37,314 nucleotides of DNA from Cellvibrionaceae bacterium (GCA_028281575.1 JANQJP010000063.1:1-37314), one strand, 5' to 3'. Shown: positions 10,601-18,388, numbered from the stretch's first letter. The notes: a model not told the origin generated them from the sequence alone. Numbers and translations: made by a program.

Positions 10601-10739
10601 CGCTTACAATGGGTGCGTCAATATCGGGGTACTGGCGAAGTGGCAACCTGTCAAAAGACACAATGCCAAAGGCAACCAATACCAGGGAAAGTACAGCGGC
10701 AAATACCGGACGTTTTACGGAAACGTCTGAGAGGATCAT
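7620..10739 (-). CDS. RND efflux permease, AcrB/MexB (HAE-1) type
   Basis: 1039 residues, the normal length for an inner-membrane hydrophobe/amphiphile RND pump. It begins with MILSDVSVKRPVFA and a first membrane helix, typical of the family. The proton-relay residues are intact: Asp404-Asp405 in AIGLVVDDSIVV in TM4 and Lys927 in MLVGLAAKNGILIVEF in TM10. Two large periplasmic loops and twelve helices can be followed. It should export drugs or other amphiphiles using the proton gradient, together with the adaptor upstream; the two genes overlap by ATGA. No TolC-like outer-membrane gene is seen here, so a channel encoded elsewhere is probably used. The substrate cannot be predicted. A metal-type (CusA) pump is unlikely because the sequence around the relay is of the drug type. 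Confidence 0.95.
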   Translation of the reverse strand: MILSDVSVKRPVFAAVLSLVLVAFGIVSFDRLPLRQYPDIDAPIVSVQTRYVGAAASVVESRITEVIEERIAGVEGIRFIASRTRDGRSDISIEFSIDRDIDSAANDVRDRVNSVLNNLPRDIDPPEVQKEDSNDDVIMWLNLTGENMSVPELTDFADRYLVDRFSVVDGVSRVRIGGQQQYAMRIWLDRKAMAARNITVSDIEEALRNENVELPAGIVESEQRQFTVRTKRTFRQPQDFRNLVIAQGEVESGGYLVRLGDIARVEKGTVDDRTFFRGNTVPQVGIGIIKQSTANTIDVARGAKAAAARINESLPDGVRLEQSYDTSVFIEGAIAEVYKTLAIALALVVLVIFIFLGNARAMLVPAVTVPVSIISTSIALLVFGFSINLLTLLALVLAIGLVVDDSIVVLENINRRIDQYKEPPLLAAFRGTRQVAFAVIATTAVLIAVFVPIAFQRGDIGRLFSEFALTMASAVVFSSFIALTLSPMLCSKLLKVSENKHPFADLVDRYFSMLQASYKRALAFCLRAPVLVLVLFAGLIAITFIIFQQVPREYAPKEDRGAFFVMVNGPEGATYNYMIEYMDEIERRLMPYVENEEVTRLLVRAPRSFGRTQSFNSGIVIIVLNDWSKRRSGFVILDEVRKKLSDLPGVKASPVIRQGFGSSASKPVRFVIGGGTYEQLADWRDILIDKINADNPGLVGLDWDYKETKPQLGVNIDYQRAAELGVTIGDIGATLETMLGSRRVTTYIDQGEEYDVILEGERSQQRTITDLKNIYVRSDRSRELIPLSNFVSVGEFADSNALNRYNRIRAITLQANLADDYTLGEALNYLEGLVKEHLPEEVIVDYKGQSQDFKYAGASIAFIFLLGLFITYLALAAQFESWVHPFVIMLGVPLAMSGGLAGLYFTDASLNLYSQIGLIMLVGLAAKNGILIVEFTNQLRDQGREFEQALREAATVRLRPILMTAITTAAGSIPLLLSSGAGAETRAVIGSVVFYGILSSTIFTLFVIPVAYQLLARKTGSPNTTSQRLAVLEKASPDS

Positions 10740-11794
10740 GGGCCACCCAGCTGATCTTTCACGACTGAGATTGCAGTTCCCGGCCTCAATTTAAATGCGC
10801 CGTGAGTCACAACTAATTCGCCGTCCTGCAAGCCTTCGAGCACCTCAACCGCACCCGCGCGGCGCGCACCTATGGTGATTTGGCGACGATCTGCGTTGCC
10901 AGAGGAAGAATTTACAACAAATACAAACGCCTTACCCGCTTCTGGCACGATAGCTTCTTCGGGAATAACCAAAGCCTCGCGCTCGTCATAAAATAGATCG
11001 ACAGTCATTAACATGCCCTGCTTAAGCAAGCGATCATCATTGGGCAGCAGCGCACGCACCCGAATAGACCGTGTGACCAAATCAATCTGGTTGTCGATAC
11101 TCACAACCCGGCCATCAAATTTCTTTGCCGGATATGCACGCGTATTGGCTACAATTGGCAAACCCACTTTTAACTTGGGCAGCAGCAGGGCTGGAACATT
11201 AAAATCCAACTTCATTCGCGAATTATCGGTGAGGGTTGTAATGAGGTCTCCCGGTCGCACAAGCGTGCCCAAGCTAATATTCCGCAGCCCCAAACGCCCG
11301 GAAAACGGGGCAGTAATCACCCTATCCTTCAACCTGGACTGCATCGCAATCAAACGTGCCTGCGCTGCTTCATAATTTCTAAGTCGTTCGTCGAGCAGCG
11401 AAACTGAAGCGCGCCCTTCTGATGCGAGAGGCCTAATGCGGTCCAACTGACGTTTCGCTTCGGTAACATTTGTTTTTGCCTCTTCAAGTAAGGCGCGTTC
11501 TTCCGCACTTGTCATCTCTACAAGTATTTTTTCAGCTTGAATCCTTTGACCATCCTCAAAGTAAATGGCAGTCACGGTTTCAGTGACATTAGCCGTAATA
11601 TCAACCGATTCGTTAGCACGCAGGTTCCCGAGCGCCTCGGTTCGGTCGCGGAAAGTCTCCAAAGCAACCGGCACGACCACAACCGGGACAGCAGCCTGTT
11701 TTGACGCTTGTGCGATACTCATCGACGGCGACAAACAGAGAAAAAACAAAGGCAAGAGCAGACCAATACCAAGGCGCGGCGCGAAATTCAACAT
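10736..11794 (-). CDS. RND periplasmic adaptor (membrane fusion protein)
   Basis: 352 residues with an N-terminal signal segment (LGIGLLLPLFFLCLSP) and then the usual order of lipoyl halves and hairpin. The first barrel-sandwich half is NESVDITANVTETVTAIYFEDGQRIQAEKILVE in outline, followed by a coiled-coil hairpin (about residues 105-165) and the second half (VITAPFSGRLGLRNISLGTL). A beta-barrel and a membrane-proximal domain close the protein. It bridges the pump to an outer-membrane channel. Its 3' end overlaps the permease start by 4 bases, so the pair is translationally coupled. The ATG at 11794 is preferred; a TTG lies 3 bases upstream, and GGAG sits just before it. Confidence 0.93.
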   Translation of the reverse strand: MLNFAPRLGIGLLLPLFFLCLSPSMSIAQASKQAAVPVVVVPVALETFRDRTEALGNLRANESVDITANVTETVTAIYFEDGQRIQAEKILVEMTSAEERALLEEAKTNVTEAKRQLDRIRPLASEGRASVSLLDERLRNYEAAQARLIAMQSRLKDRVITAPFSGRLGLRNISLGTLVRPGDLITTLTDNSRMKLDFNVPALLLPKLKVGLPIVANTRAYPAKKFDGRVVSIDNQIDLVTRSIRVRALLPNDDRLLKQGMLMTVDLFYDEREALVIPEEAIVPEAGKAFVFVVNSSSGNADRRQITIGARRAGAVEVLEGLQDGELVVTHGAFKLRPGTAISVVKDQLGGP

Positions 11795-12309
11795 CAACTC
11801 CAGAGATTTATCGCAGACCTGTGTAGTATACGCAAATTCAGTGTATCAGATCTTCTAAAAACGCCTATAAACGCAGACTTAACAATACCCAAAATACTCT
11901 GAAGGAGAGTTGAAGCCCAACCATTTTCCTGCGCAAAAAGGTTGTAGTGGTTAATTATTTGGGCTGGGATACCAAATCAATTTAATAAGTCTTTCTCCTG
12001 CATACGTTAGAGCATACCTAAATTTACAAAAAATCTGCGACACTGTTTCTCGAAATTTCCCTCCGTATACTATTCCTCACACCCCACCGCAAACGTTATT
12101 ATACTTTTAATAAATATAGTAGGTAATAAATACAGCGACCCCCAAGTTAGAATCCTGTTTTGCAAACCATGTATCAATAGCTCGAACAATCTTCAGTATA
12201 CCAATCAAGTTTTTTCCGCAAAAAAGGGAAATTTAATCAAAAAAAGGAATTGCTTTTCTTACTAATTTAAAAGCCTATTTCTAAAACACGCTGATTTCAA
12301 ATCACTACC
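11795..12309 (+). other. AT-rich divergent intergenic region (515 bases)
   Basis: There is no credible gene here. It separates the leftward efflux operon from the rightward secreted-protein/P450 block and must hold promoters for both. It is visibly AT-rich compared with the flanking efflux genes, with A/T runs near 12210-12260. The one structure seen is an inverted repeat: AGCCCA/TGGGCT (11914-11919 with 11960-11965) plus ACCA/TGGT (11920-11923 with 11948-11951). It could be an operator or a 5' leader hairpin for the efflux transcript. No confident -35/-10 pair was found. Confidence 0.5.
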
Positions 12310-13200
12310 ATGAAGGAGCCCGCTTTGTTCACATATCTTTACACCAATAGATATATTGCTTTAATTTCTACCCTTACGATATTTCTTTTATTCGCAGGAG
12401 CAACAAAAACATTCGCAGGAACGAATAAAAATAGAGTTTACAAAATTAATATGACCTGCTTTCCACCACCGCCATCCCCCGGAGAACAACCAGGTATTGG
12501 TTCCAAGCCACCATGTGTATTGCCAGACGGCATAGAACCTGAATTTATATCGCGAAAACCACGCGGGAAAGCCCACGTGATTGTAAAAGAAAACAAAACG
12601 AAGTTTATTATTCAATTAAAAGGTTTAGCCCCAGGAATGGTCATTACTGCTTGGGCTTCGTATTACTTTCCCACCGGACCCAGCCCTCACCCAATTTTCG
12701 ACGGTGTGGCTGCAACATCCATTCCGCTAGCACCAACTACAGCTGGGTTTACAGAAGGATTAGGGCCTGAACCCAACCAGTTTTACACTTGGCCAAATGG
12801 TCGCGCCCAACTCGTTGTAGAACTCGACTACAACCCCCTCAAAGCTTATCAGGGTCCATTGCGCAACGATATGGTGGTGATAGAACAATCTGCTGCACCA
12901 GCGGGCAGCGGTGCTGAGCAACCCGAATGCTGTTCTCCTTCCGAGCCACAGCCCATTGGGAGTTCACTGCTAAGAGTGTTTAATCAGAACACCGGCTATC
13001 CGATTATCGACGAAAATGGGCGCCAAAGCTTACTCCGCAGCCCAGTACCCTATTCATTTATTGCGTTGGTTGTCCATACAGATAAAACCACACACGGCAT
13101 TCATCCCGGCATAGGCATACTGCCAATTCCCGGAATGCCGGCATCGAGTGGTGACCATTTCCTTTTAGGTATGTTCGATTTACGGCAGTTACAAGAATAA
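12310..13200 (+). CDS. Secreted proline-rich protein of unknown function
   Basis: 296 residues. A hydrophobic N-terminal segment (YIALISTLTIFLLFAGATKT) ends in AFAG-like small residues, read as a signal peptide. The mature part is rich in Pro and Gly. It contains CFPPPPSPGEQ and a CC pair (PECCSPSEP), and two segments that look like beta-sandwich strands (FIIQLKGLAPGMVITAWASY; SFIALVVHTDKTTHGIHPG). The first is vaguely CHRD-like, but I do not claim that family. The C-terminus is GDHFLLGMFDLRQLQE. The start is uncertain: AAGGAG lies inside the first codons (12313-12318), 6 bases before a TTG at 12325, so translation may begin there. A terminator follows the stop directly. The gene is AT-rich, like the two genes after it. 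Confidence 0.7.
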   Translation: MKEPALFTYLYTNRYIALISTLTIFLLFAGATKTFAGTNKNRVYKINMTCFPPPPSPGEQPGIGSKPPCVLPDGIEPEFISRKPRGKAHVIVKENKTKFIIQLKGLAPGMVITAWASYYFPTGPSPHPIFDGVAATSIPLAPTTAGFTEGLGPEPNQFYTWPNGRAQLVVELDYNPLKAYQGPLRNDMVVIEQSAAPAGSGAEQPECCSPSEPQPIGSSLLRVFNQNTGYPIIDENGRQSLLRSPVPYSFIALVVHTDKTTHGIHPGIGILPIPGMPASSGDHFLLGMFDLRQLQE

Positions 13201-13221
13201 CTCCAGAATTTTTTGACCTAT

Positions 13222-13252
13222 AAAAGGCCGCCATTCAGATAGGCGGCTTTTC
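13222..13252 (+). terminator. Rho-independent terminator or attenuator
   Basis: GCCGCC (13227-13232) pairs with GGCGGC (13242-13247) around a 9-base loop, with AAAA before and TTTTC after. It lies 22 bases after the secreted-protein stop and ends only 18 bases before the P450 start codon, so it may also control P450 expression by read-through. Confidence 0.75.
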
Positions 13253-13270
13253 TATTTACGAATAAAAAAA

Positions 13271-14641
13271 ATGACCGAAGAGCCGATCAAAAATTATAAT
13301 AATATTCCCGGTGACCCAAGCCACTTTGTACGAGGCAACCTGCCAAAAATCAAAAAAGCCGGAGGGCTCCACGCCTACCTTGACGACCTGCATGCTCGTC
13401 GGGGTAATTTAGTCCGACTTCGCCTGGGGCCGTTTGTAAAAGCTGTTTCGAGCACATCACCAGCTGTCATTTCTCAACTCAACAAAAGTGCAAACTTTGA
13501 CAAGCGTCCACCGTTAATACGTGCGTCTCGATCATGGCTGGGCGAGGGAAACATAGCGGAACTAAGTGGCCGTGAATCGCGATTAACACGAGCTCAACTT
13601 ACACCAATGCTTGGGAAAGACTCACAACGACTGGCATGCAATGTTGGCGTAACAGTACTGGAAAGAATTTTGCCTCGTCTTATAGATAAAAGCATCAATC
13701 TGGTTGAAGCATGTCGAGAACTAGCGCTGTCGACAATGGGTGAATGCTGTTTCGGCGCAGACTTTCGTTCCGGCCTAGGAGCAGATATCGGACAACATTT
13801 TATGCACGTGTTGCGCACCAACCCGATCAAGCCGGGTCCACCTTTTCCACCATTCTGGCAGCCAAAGTATTGGCATTGGCGAAAGGATGTGCGCACACTC
13901 CACAAAAAGGTCGACGAACTTATTCAAAAACGCAAACTCACTGGAGCAGAAAAATACACCGACCCCAGTGGAGATTTACTTGGCTTACTACTAAGTGCCC
14001 GCGACGAAAACGGCGAACTATTTTTCTCTGAATCCGAGGCACGAATGGCAGTGCTTGCATTTTACTTCGGCGGTGTTGAAGCGACATCCTCATCAATATT
14101 ATGGTGCGCCGCGTATTTAGGCGCGCAACCAGATCTCATGAAAAAAATACAAAGCGAACTTGATACCGTACTGCAGGGTCGCGCACCTACCTACGATACG
14201 CTCTGGCAACTACCATTTATGCACTCCGTAATTATTGAGACTTTACGCATAAGTGCCCCTAGCCCGGTAAATATGCGCCTTATTCAGGAAGATGTATTAA
14301 TAGACGGCTATCGGGTACCTAAAGGGACTGTTTTCTTTCTATCCATTATCGCCATGCATCACAACCCCGAGTTGTGGCCCGAGCCATTTGTTTTTAAACC
14401 AGAACGATTTATAAATAGCGACGCAGAAAAATATCCCAGGCATGCATTTATGCCATTCGGGGTCGGAGCTAAAGGTTGTATTGGCGGACGCTTTGCGATT
14501 ACCGAAATTAGTTTAGCTCTGGCAGGCCTACTACAACGCTGCTCATTCTCATGGCCAGACACTCCTGAATTACACGGGGAGTTCCATTCGGGAGCATTGG
14601 TGCCTAAAAGTGCCCATAAGCTGATCGTTACAACCAGGTAA
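13271..14641 (+). CDS. Cytochrome P450
   Basis: 456 residues with all P450 landmarks. The N-terminus carries an IPGDPSHFVRGNLPKIK proline-rich segment. The I-helix is FYFGGVEATSSS (acidic/Thr pair Glu270 and Thr272 after Ala271), the K-helix ExxR is Glu323-Arg326 (ETLR), PERF follows, and the heme loop is FGVGAKGCIGG with the axial ligand Cys403. No membrane anchor is visible, so it should be a soluble monooxygenase taking electrons from a separate ferredoxin or reductase, neither of which is encoded nearby. No Shine-Dalgarno sequence precedes the ATG. The condensation-like gene follows after 54 bases on the same strand, so both are probably co-transcribed and may act on one substrate. The CYP family and substrate cannot be assigned from the sequence alone. 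Confidence 0.95.
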   Translation: MTEEPIKNYNNIPGDPSHFVRGNLPKIKKAGGLHAYLDDLHARRGNLVRLRLGPFVKAVSSTSPAVISQLNKSANFDKRPPLIRASRSWLGEGNIAELSGRESRLTRAQLTPMLGKDSQRLACNVGVTVLERILPRLIDKSINLVEACRELALSTMGECCFGADFRSGLGADIGQHFMHVLRTNPIKPGPPFPPFWQPKYWHWRKDVRTLHKKVDELIQKRKLTGAEKYTDPSGDLLGLLLSARDENGELFFSESEARMAVLAFYFGGVEATSSSILWCAAYLGAQPDLMKKIQSELDTVLQGRAPTYDTLWQLPFMHSVIIETLRISAPSPVNMRLIQEDVLIDGYRVPKGTVFFLSIIAMHHNPELWPEPFVFKPERFINSDAEKYPRHAFMPFGVGAKGCIGGRFAITEISLALAGLLQRCSFSWPDTPELHGEFHSGALVPKSAHKLIVTTR

Positions 14642-14695
14642 GTCCTTTATTCGGTTCAACTCAAAATCAAACAACGAAAATTATTTTTTACTCAT

Positions 14696-16021
14696 ATGGA
14701 TGCCCCAATTCCCCTTACCCAACAACAGCTAGATTTTCTCGAAGATAAAGCAGTAGGCTATCTCTCAGCACCGATTCTGATTAAAATCAACGGAAACCTC
14801 GATATCAGTGCTCTCGAAAAGAGTTTCCAAAACGTTATCGACCGACATCAAGCAATGTGTTTTTTTTATACAAATACATGTGGCGAATGGCAACAACTAA
14901 GTAAAAATACCATAGAGGTAAAACTCCGTCGCGTTTTATTATCAGAACAGGAAAAACAACTACTTAGAGAAACTTTCCTTACCATTAAAGAACCATTCAT
15001 ACCCCATAACACCTATCTTCAGCATCCTGGCATACAGTACCTTACAGACAAACTCGACAATGAAATAAACATATGCGAACCACCTCTCTGGACGGCAAAT
15101 CTTATCAAGATTGACCAGGCCTTTAGTCTCCTTTATATACAAATACACTTTTTAATTTCTGATGGCATATCAGCAAAGATACTATTTTCCGAATTGTGCC
15201 GTAATTATCGCAATTCTATTCAGAAAAACTTTATAAGATATGGTCACACGCACAGCTTTAAAAAATTTTCATTAAATGAAGTCGATATAATAAAGTCAGA
15301 AAATTTTAAATCGGACGAAAATAATTTAAAAAAACAACTAAAAGAAGCTCAACCCTATCTGCCTTATATAAACTCACCAGAAAACATTAACAGCTATACT
15401 GATATTTATATCGATATTCCGTCGTCACTCATATCCGAGCTATCCGAACTCGCCCAAAAACAAGCAATGAGCTTATTCAATATACTTCTATGCGCTTATC
15501 AACTAATGCTACATTCACTGCTAAACTGTCGTTACGTTCTCGTTTGGTCTCCTGCTGCACGGCGCTTCAATAGCGAAGACATCGAAACAATTGGCTGCCT
15601 AATGCAAAAAGTATGTGTAGTAACTGAGCTTGCTGCAAACCCCACCGATATCGATTTTTTAACCTACTCGAGAAAAAACTGGCAGCAAACCTATGCAAAA
15701 TTTGGCACCCATCCCATGCGAAGCTCTGTAATCAAAAAAAGTTTAGGCAAGGGCCACCTCTCATTTGCAATTAATTATTTGCGTGGATTCAGCATCTCCA
15801 AAACGGTACATTCCAGCGACACAGCATGCCAATTCACGCAGATTGCAAGCAAGCATAACAAGGAAAAAAACGATGTTTCGTTACTTTTGTGGGAGTTAAA
15901 CGGAAACTGTCGTGCATTTTTTACAATAAGCGATCGCATGCAACAAAGCTATAAATTAACTAAAGACGATTTTATAAACTTTTATACAACTATATTGCAA
16001 AGACTAAGCAGGCTTGCTTAA
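14696..16021 (+). CDS. Stand-alone NRPS condensation-domain-like protein with altered catalytic motif
   Basis: 441 residues, about one condensation (C) domain long, with no adenylation or carrier domain. Residues 6-45 (LTQQQLDFLEDKAVGYL, then LEKSFQNVIDRHQAM) match the C-domain N-terminal lobe. The active-site motif HHxxxDG reads HFLISDG at 151-157: His151, Asp156 and Gly157 are kept but the catalytic second His is Phe152. The latch-side region is recognisable as VWSPAARRFNSEDIETIGCLMQ, in the place of the usual GR..RP...IG.F.N motif. Base composition is markedly AT-rich. By homology it would bind acyl or aminoacyl carrier proteins. With Phe152 it may be a non-catalytic recruiter, or use another mechanism. 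It follows the P450 gene closely and has no clear ribosome-binding site. Confidence 0.8.
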   Translation: MDAPIPLTQQQLDFLEDKAVGYLSAPILIKINGNLDISALEKSFQNVIDRHQAMCFFYTNTCGEWQQLSKNTIEVKLRRVLLSEQEKQLLRETFLTIKEPFIPHNTYLQHPGIQYLTDKLDNEINICEPPLWTANLIKIDQAFSLLYIQIHFLISDGISAKILFSELCRNYRNSIQKNFIRYGHTHSFKKFSLNEVDIIKSENFKSDENNLKKQLKEAQPYLPYINSPENINSYTDIYIDIPSSLISELSELAQKQAMSLFNILLCAYQLMLHSLLNCRYVLVWSPAARRFNSEDIETIGCLMQKVCVVTELAANPTDIDFLTYSRKNWQQTYAKFGTHPMRSSVIKKSLGKGHLSFAINYLRGFSISKTVHSSDTACQFTQIASKHNKEKNDVSLLLWELNGNCRAFFTISDRMQQSYKLTKDDFINFYTTILQRLSRLA

Positions 16022-16052
16022 GCGCTGTTTAAATTGTGCTTACATCTAGAAT

Positions 16053-17867
16053 TTAAATGGCTTTTTGGTCCGTTGCTTCTGGAAGCACCAGCGAAAATTT
16101 GGCGTATTCTCCAGACCTGCTATCCAAAGTAATTTTTCCACCCATATTGGCCGCCAAATTATAACTAAGCGAAAGCCCAAGGCCCGGCCCATCGCCAGGT
16201 GGCTTCGTCGTAAAAAAGGGTTCAAATACTCTCTTATGGAGAGCTTCTTCTATTCCACCACCATTATCATAAACGGTTATCTCTACCGCACCATCATGGG
16301 TTCTGGCAACGATTTTCAGTTCTTTTTTTTCACCCTCGGTAGTATTTAACGAATAGATAGCATTCTTAATAAAATGCTCCAAAATCTGCTGTACAGCCGC
16401 GCCATTTTGAAGCGGGCTACTACTTGCTTCAACCTTAACATCAATGGATATACCTTCTAAGTCGTACTTGAATAATTTTACTGACTTATCCACGACCTCC
16501 TCTAAATTGCTCCCACTGTTTGCGTCAATCGCATGTTTGTGAAAAGTTTGAAGGTCTTTTACAATTTCTTTTACGCGAGAAAGCCCATCTTTAGACTCTG
16601 CGACAACCGACCGAATATCGCTTAACACGAACGACATATCTGATTCCTCCTGGTAGTCATCGATATTATTCTTTAATACTCTGCTTAATTCACTATTTCC
16701 CGAGTCAATGGCCTGAAGCATTTCACTATGAAGACTCTGCAAATGAAATATGCTTTCAAGATAGCTATCTATTGACGACATATTACTCATCACATAGGCA
16801 AGAGGGTTATTCACTTCGTGCGCCACGCCTGCTGCAAATTTCCCAACCGACGCCATTTTTTCCTTTTGCAAAATTTCTTCCTTGGCTAATCTTAGCTCCA
16901 GAAGGGTCCTACGCAACCTCGCATATTGTTTCTTGAGTTGACTCTCTGCTGCATTGCGCTCTAGCAACAAACGCATCTGATCGAAAGCTCTGGAAATAAG
17001 ATCAACCTTACTCACAGAAATCGACCCCATATCCTGTTCTGCAACAAAATACACAAGAATTTTAACAACTTTGGTATAGGTCAAAATTGGAAAAACTAAA
17101 TAACCGGCAATTTCAACATTCAGTTTTTTTTGAACTACACCGATATCAAATTCATCCACGGCCAGAAAAACCTGCGGCTTTTTTTCCTGCACAGCGTGGG
17201 CGAATCCGCCAGTGAGCGCAGGCAGGCTAAAAGCAGTGCGAAGTTCAGATTCAGACAATATATCGTCGCGACTAAAATTTTCGATAACCGCTTCATCTTT
17301 CGCCACGTTAATTTGCATGCTTAAGCAGGACTCACAAACATCACCTAAACATTTAGAGAAATGACTTAGAATTGCATCGAAAGATTCACCCGCATCTGAA
17401 AAACGCGTTATGGCCATAAGTAACGCGACTTCCTGTCGATGCTTTTTATTTACTTCACTTATACGCTGATAGTTGTCGAGCTCTCCCTTGAGTAAATCCT
17501 GATTAAATAAAATATTACTTTTTTCATAATCCAGGAAGGCGGTAACATCGAGAGCCTTCGGCCAGGAACTGCGATTGACAACATAATGCAAATCTGAAAA
17601 AACAATTATACGTGTGTCACTTAAAGCCAAACCCAAGCGTAAGTACTCCGCAGAATTTCGTGCCAGATCTTCGCTTTTTTCATCAAACACATGCGCGACA
17701 AAAAGCGCAGGTTGACTGCGCCGGCAAAGTTTTTTAAGCGCTTTAGTGTTTTCAAACGTATGAAACTGACACCAACCTGAAAGCAAACCTTCAAGCTGAC
17801 GCACTTCTCCACATACGATAATTGGAGCACCGTCAACGCGGACCGAACTTCCATTGTGATCGCTCAT
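16053..17867 (-). CDS. Cytoplasmic sensor histidine kinase with N-terminal receiver-like and GAF-like regions
   Basis: 604 residues from the ATG at 17867, which has AAAGAG upstream. A TTG at 17894 would add nine residues. Residues 1-135 are alpha/beta and receiver-like (IIVCGEVRQLEGLL, ALFVAHVFDEKS) but without an obvious phospho-acceptor. About 150-310 is GAF-like, with a Cys cluster (CLGDVCESCLSM). A coiled coil spans about 310-340. The dimerisation helix carries His350 (GVAHEVNNP), and the ATPase domain ends in GPGLGLSLSYNLAANMGGKI. No membrane helix is seen, so it senses something in the cytoplasm. It is transcribed away from the BLUF gene, which starts 104 bases away, making light input by way of BLUF plausible but unproven. 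It has no fused or adjacent response regulator. Confidence 0.88.
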   Translation of the reverse strand: MSDHNGSSVRVDGAPIIVCGEVRQLEGLLSGWCQFHTFENTKALKKLCRRSQPALFVAHVFDEKSEDLARNSAEYLRLGLALSDTRIIVFSDLHYVVNRSSWPKALDVTAFLDYEKSNILFNQDLLKGELDNYQRISEVNKKHRQEVALLMAITRFSDAGESFDAILSHFSKCLGDVCESCLSMQINVAKDEAVIENFSRDDILSESELRTAFSLPALTGGFAHAVQEKKPQVFLAVDEFDIGVVQKKLNVEIAGYLVFPILTYTKVVKILVYFVAEQDMGSISVSKVDLISRAFDQMRLLLERNAAESQLKKQYARLRRTLLELRLAKEEILQKEKMASVGKFAAGVAHEVNNPLAYVMSNMSSIDSYLESIFHLQSLHSEMLQAIDSGNSELSRVLKNNIDDYQEESDMSFVLSDIRSVVAESKDGLSRVKEIVKDLQTFHKHAIDANSGSNLEEVVDKSVKLFKYDLEGISIDVKVEASSSPLQNGAAVQQILEHFIKNAIYSLNTTEGEKKELKIVARTHDGAVEITVYDNGGGIEEALHKRVFEPFFTTKPPGDGPGLGLSLSYNLAANMGGKITLDSRSGEYAKFSLVLPEATDQKAI

Positions 17868-17971
17868 GCCATTTGCTCTTTCAACTACTTGCAACCAAAC
17901 TATAGAAGGCGAGTAGTGGTATCACAAGCTTTCCACTTTGATCAGAACTTAAAGCGATTAAGGATAAAATT

Positions 17972-18388
17972 ATGCGTCAGGTTCGTCTTATCTACTACAG
18001 TCGTGCAACGCGTGATATGAGTCTGGCAGATTTAAAATCCATCTTAGATGTCGCCCGGGACAACAACTCGGGCTTGGGTATCTGCGGCATGCTTTGCTAC
18101 GAAAACCGTTATTTTCTGCAGGCCTTAGAGGGAGAGCGCGAAGCGGTAAACGAGTTGTATTTGGACATCATTGATGATCCGCGCCACGACGAAGCGGTGA
18201 TTCTTTCTTATGATGAAATTGATACCCCGATATTCAGGGATTGGACGATGGGCTATGCCGCGGGGTCTGCACACTTTTCCGCGATGTTAAACGAATTAAA
18301 ACAAGCGGAACTCGAACCGGATAAACTCAGCCAGGCACAAGCACTCTCCTTTCTGAAAAGCATGGCAAAACATCAAACACAAGTCTGA
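17972..18388 (+). CDS. BLUF-domain blue-light photoreceptor (stand-alone)
   Basis: 138 residues, consisting of a BLUF domain and a short C-terminal helical tail. The flavin-site residues are all present and line up with PixD numbering: Tyr8 (RLIYYSRA), Asn32 (NNSGLGICGM), Gln50 (YFLQALEG), Trp91 and Met93 (DWTMGYA). It should bind FAD and show the red-shifted blue-light state. Having no output domain, it must work through protein contact, as PixD does with PixE. AAGGA sits 7 bases before the ATG. The divergent sensor kinase is the nearest candidate partner; the two c-di-GMP proteins in the window are others. Its last 16 bases overlap the end of the converging glycosylase gene. Confidence 0.95.
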   Translation: MRQVRLIYYSRATRDMSLADLKSILDVARDNNSGLGICGMLCYENRYFLQALEGEREAVNELYLDIIDDPRHDEAVILSYDEIDTPIFRDWTMGYAAGSAHFSAMLNELKQAELEPDKLSQAQALSFLKSMAKHQTQV

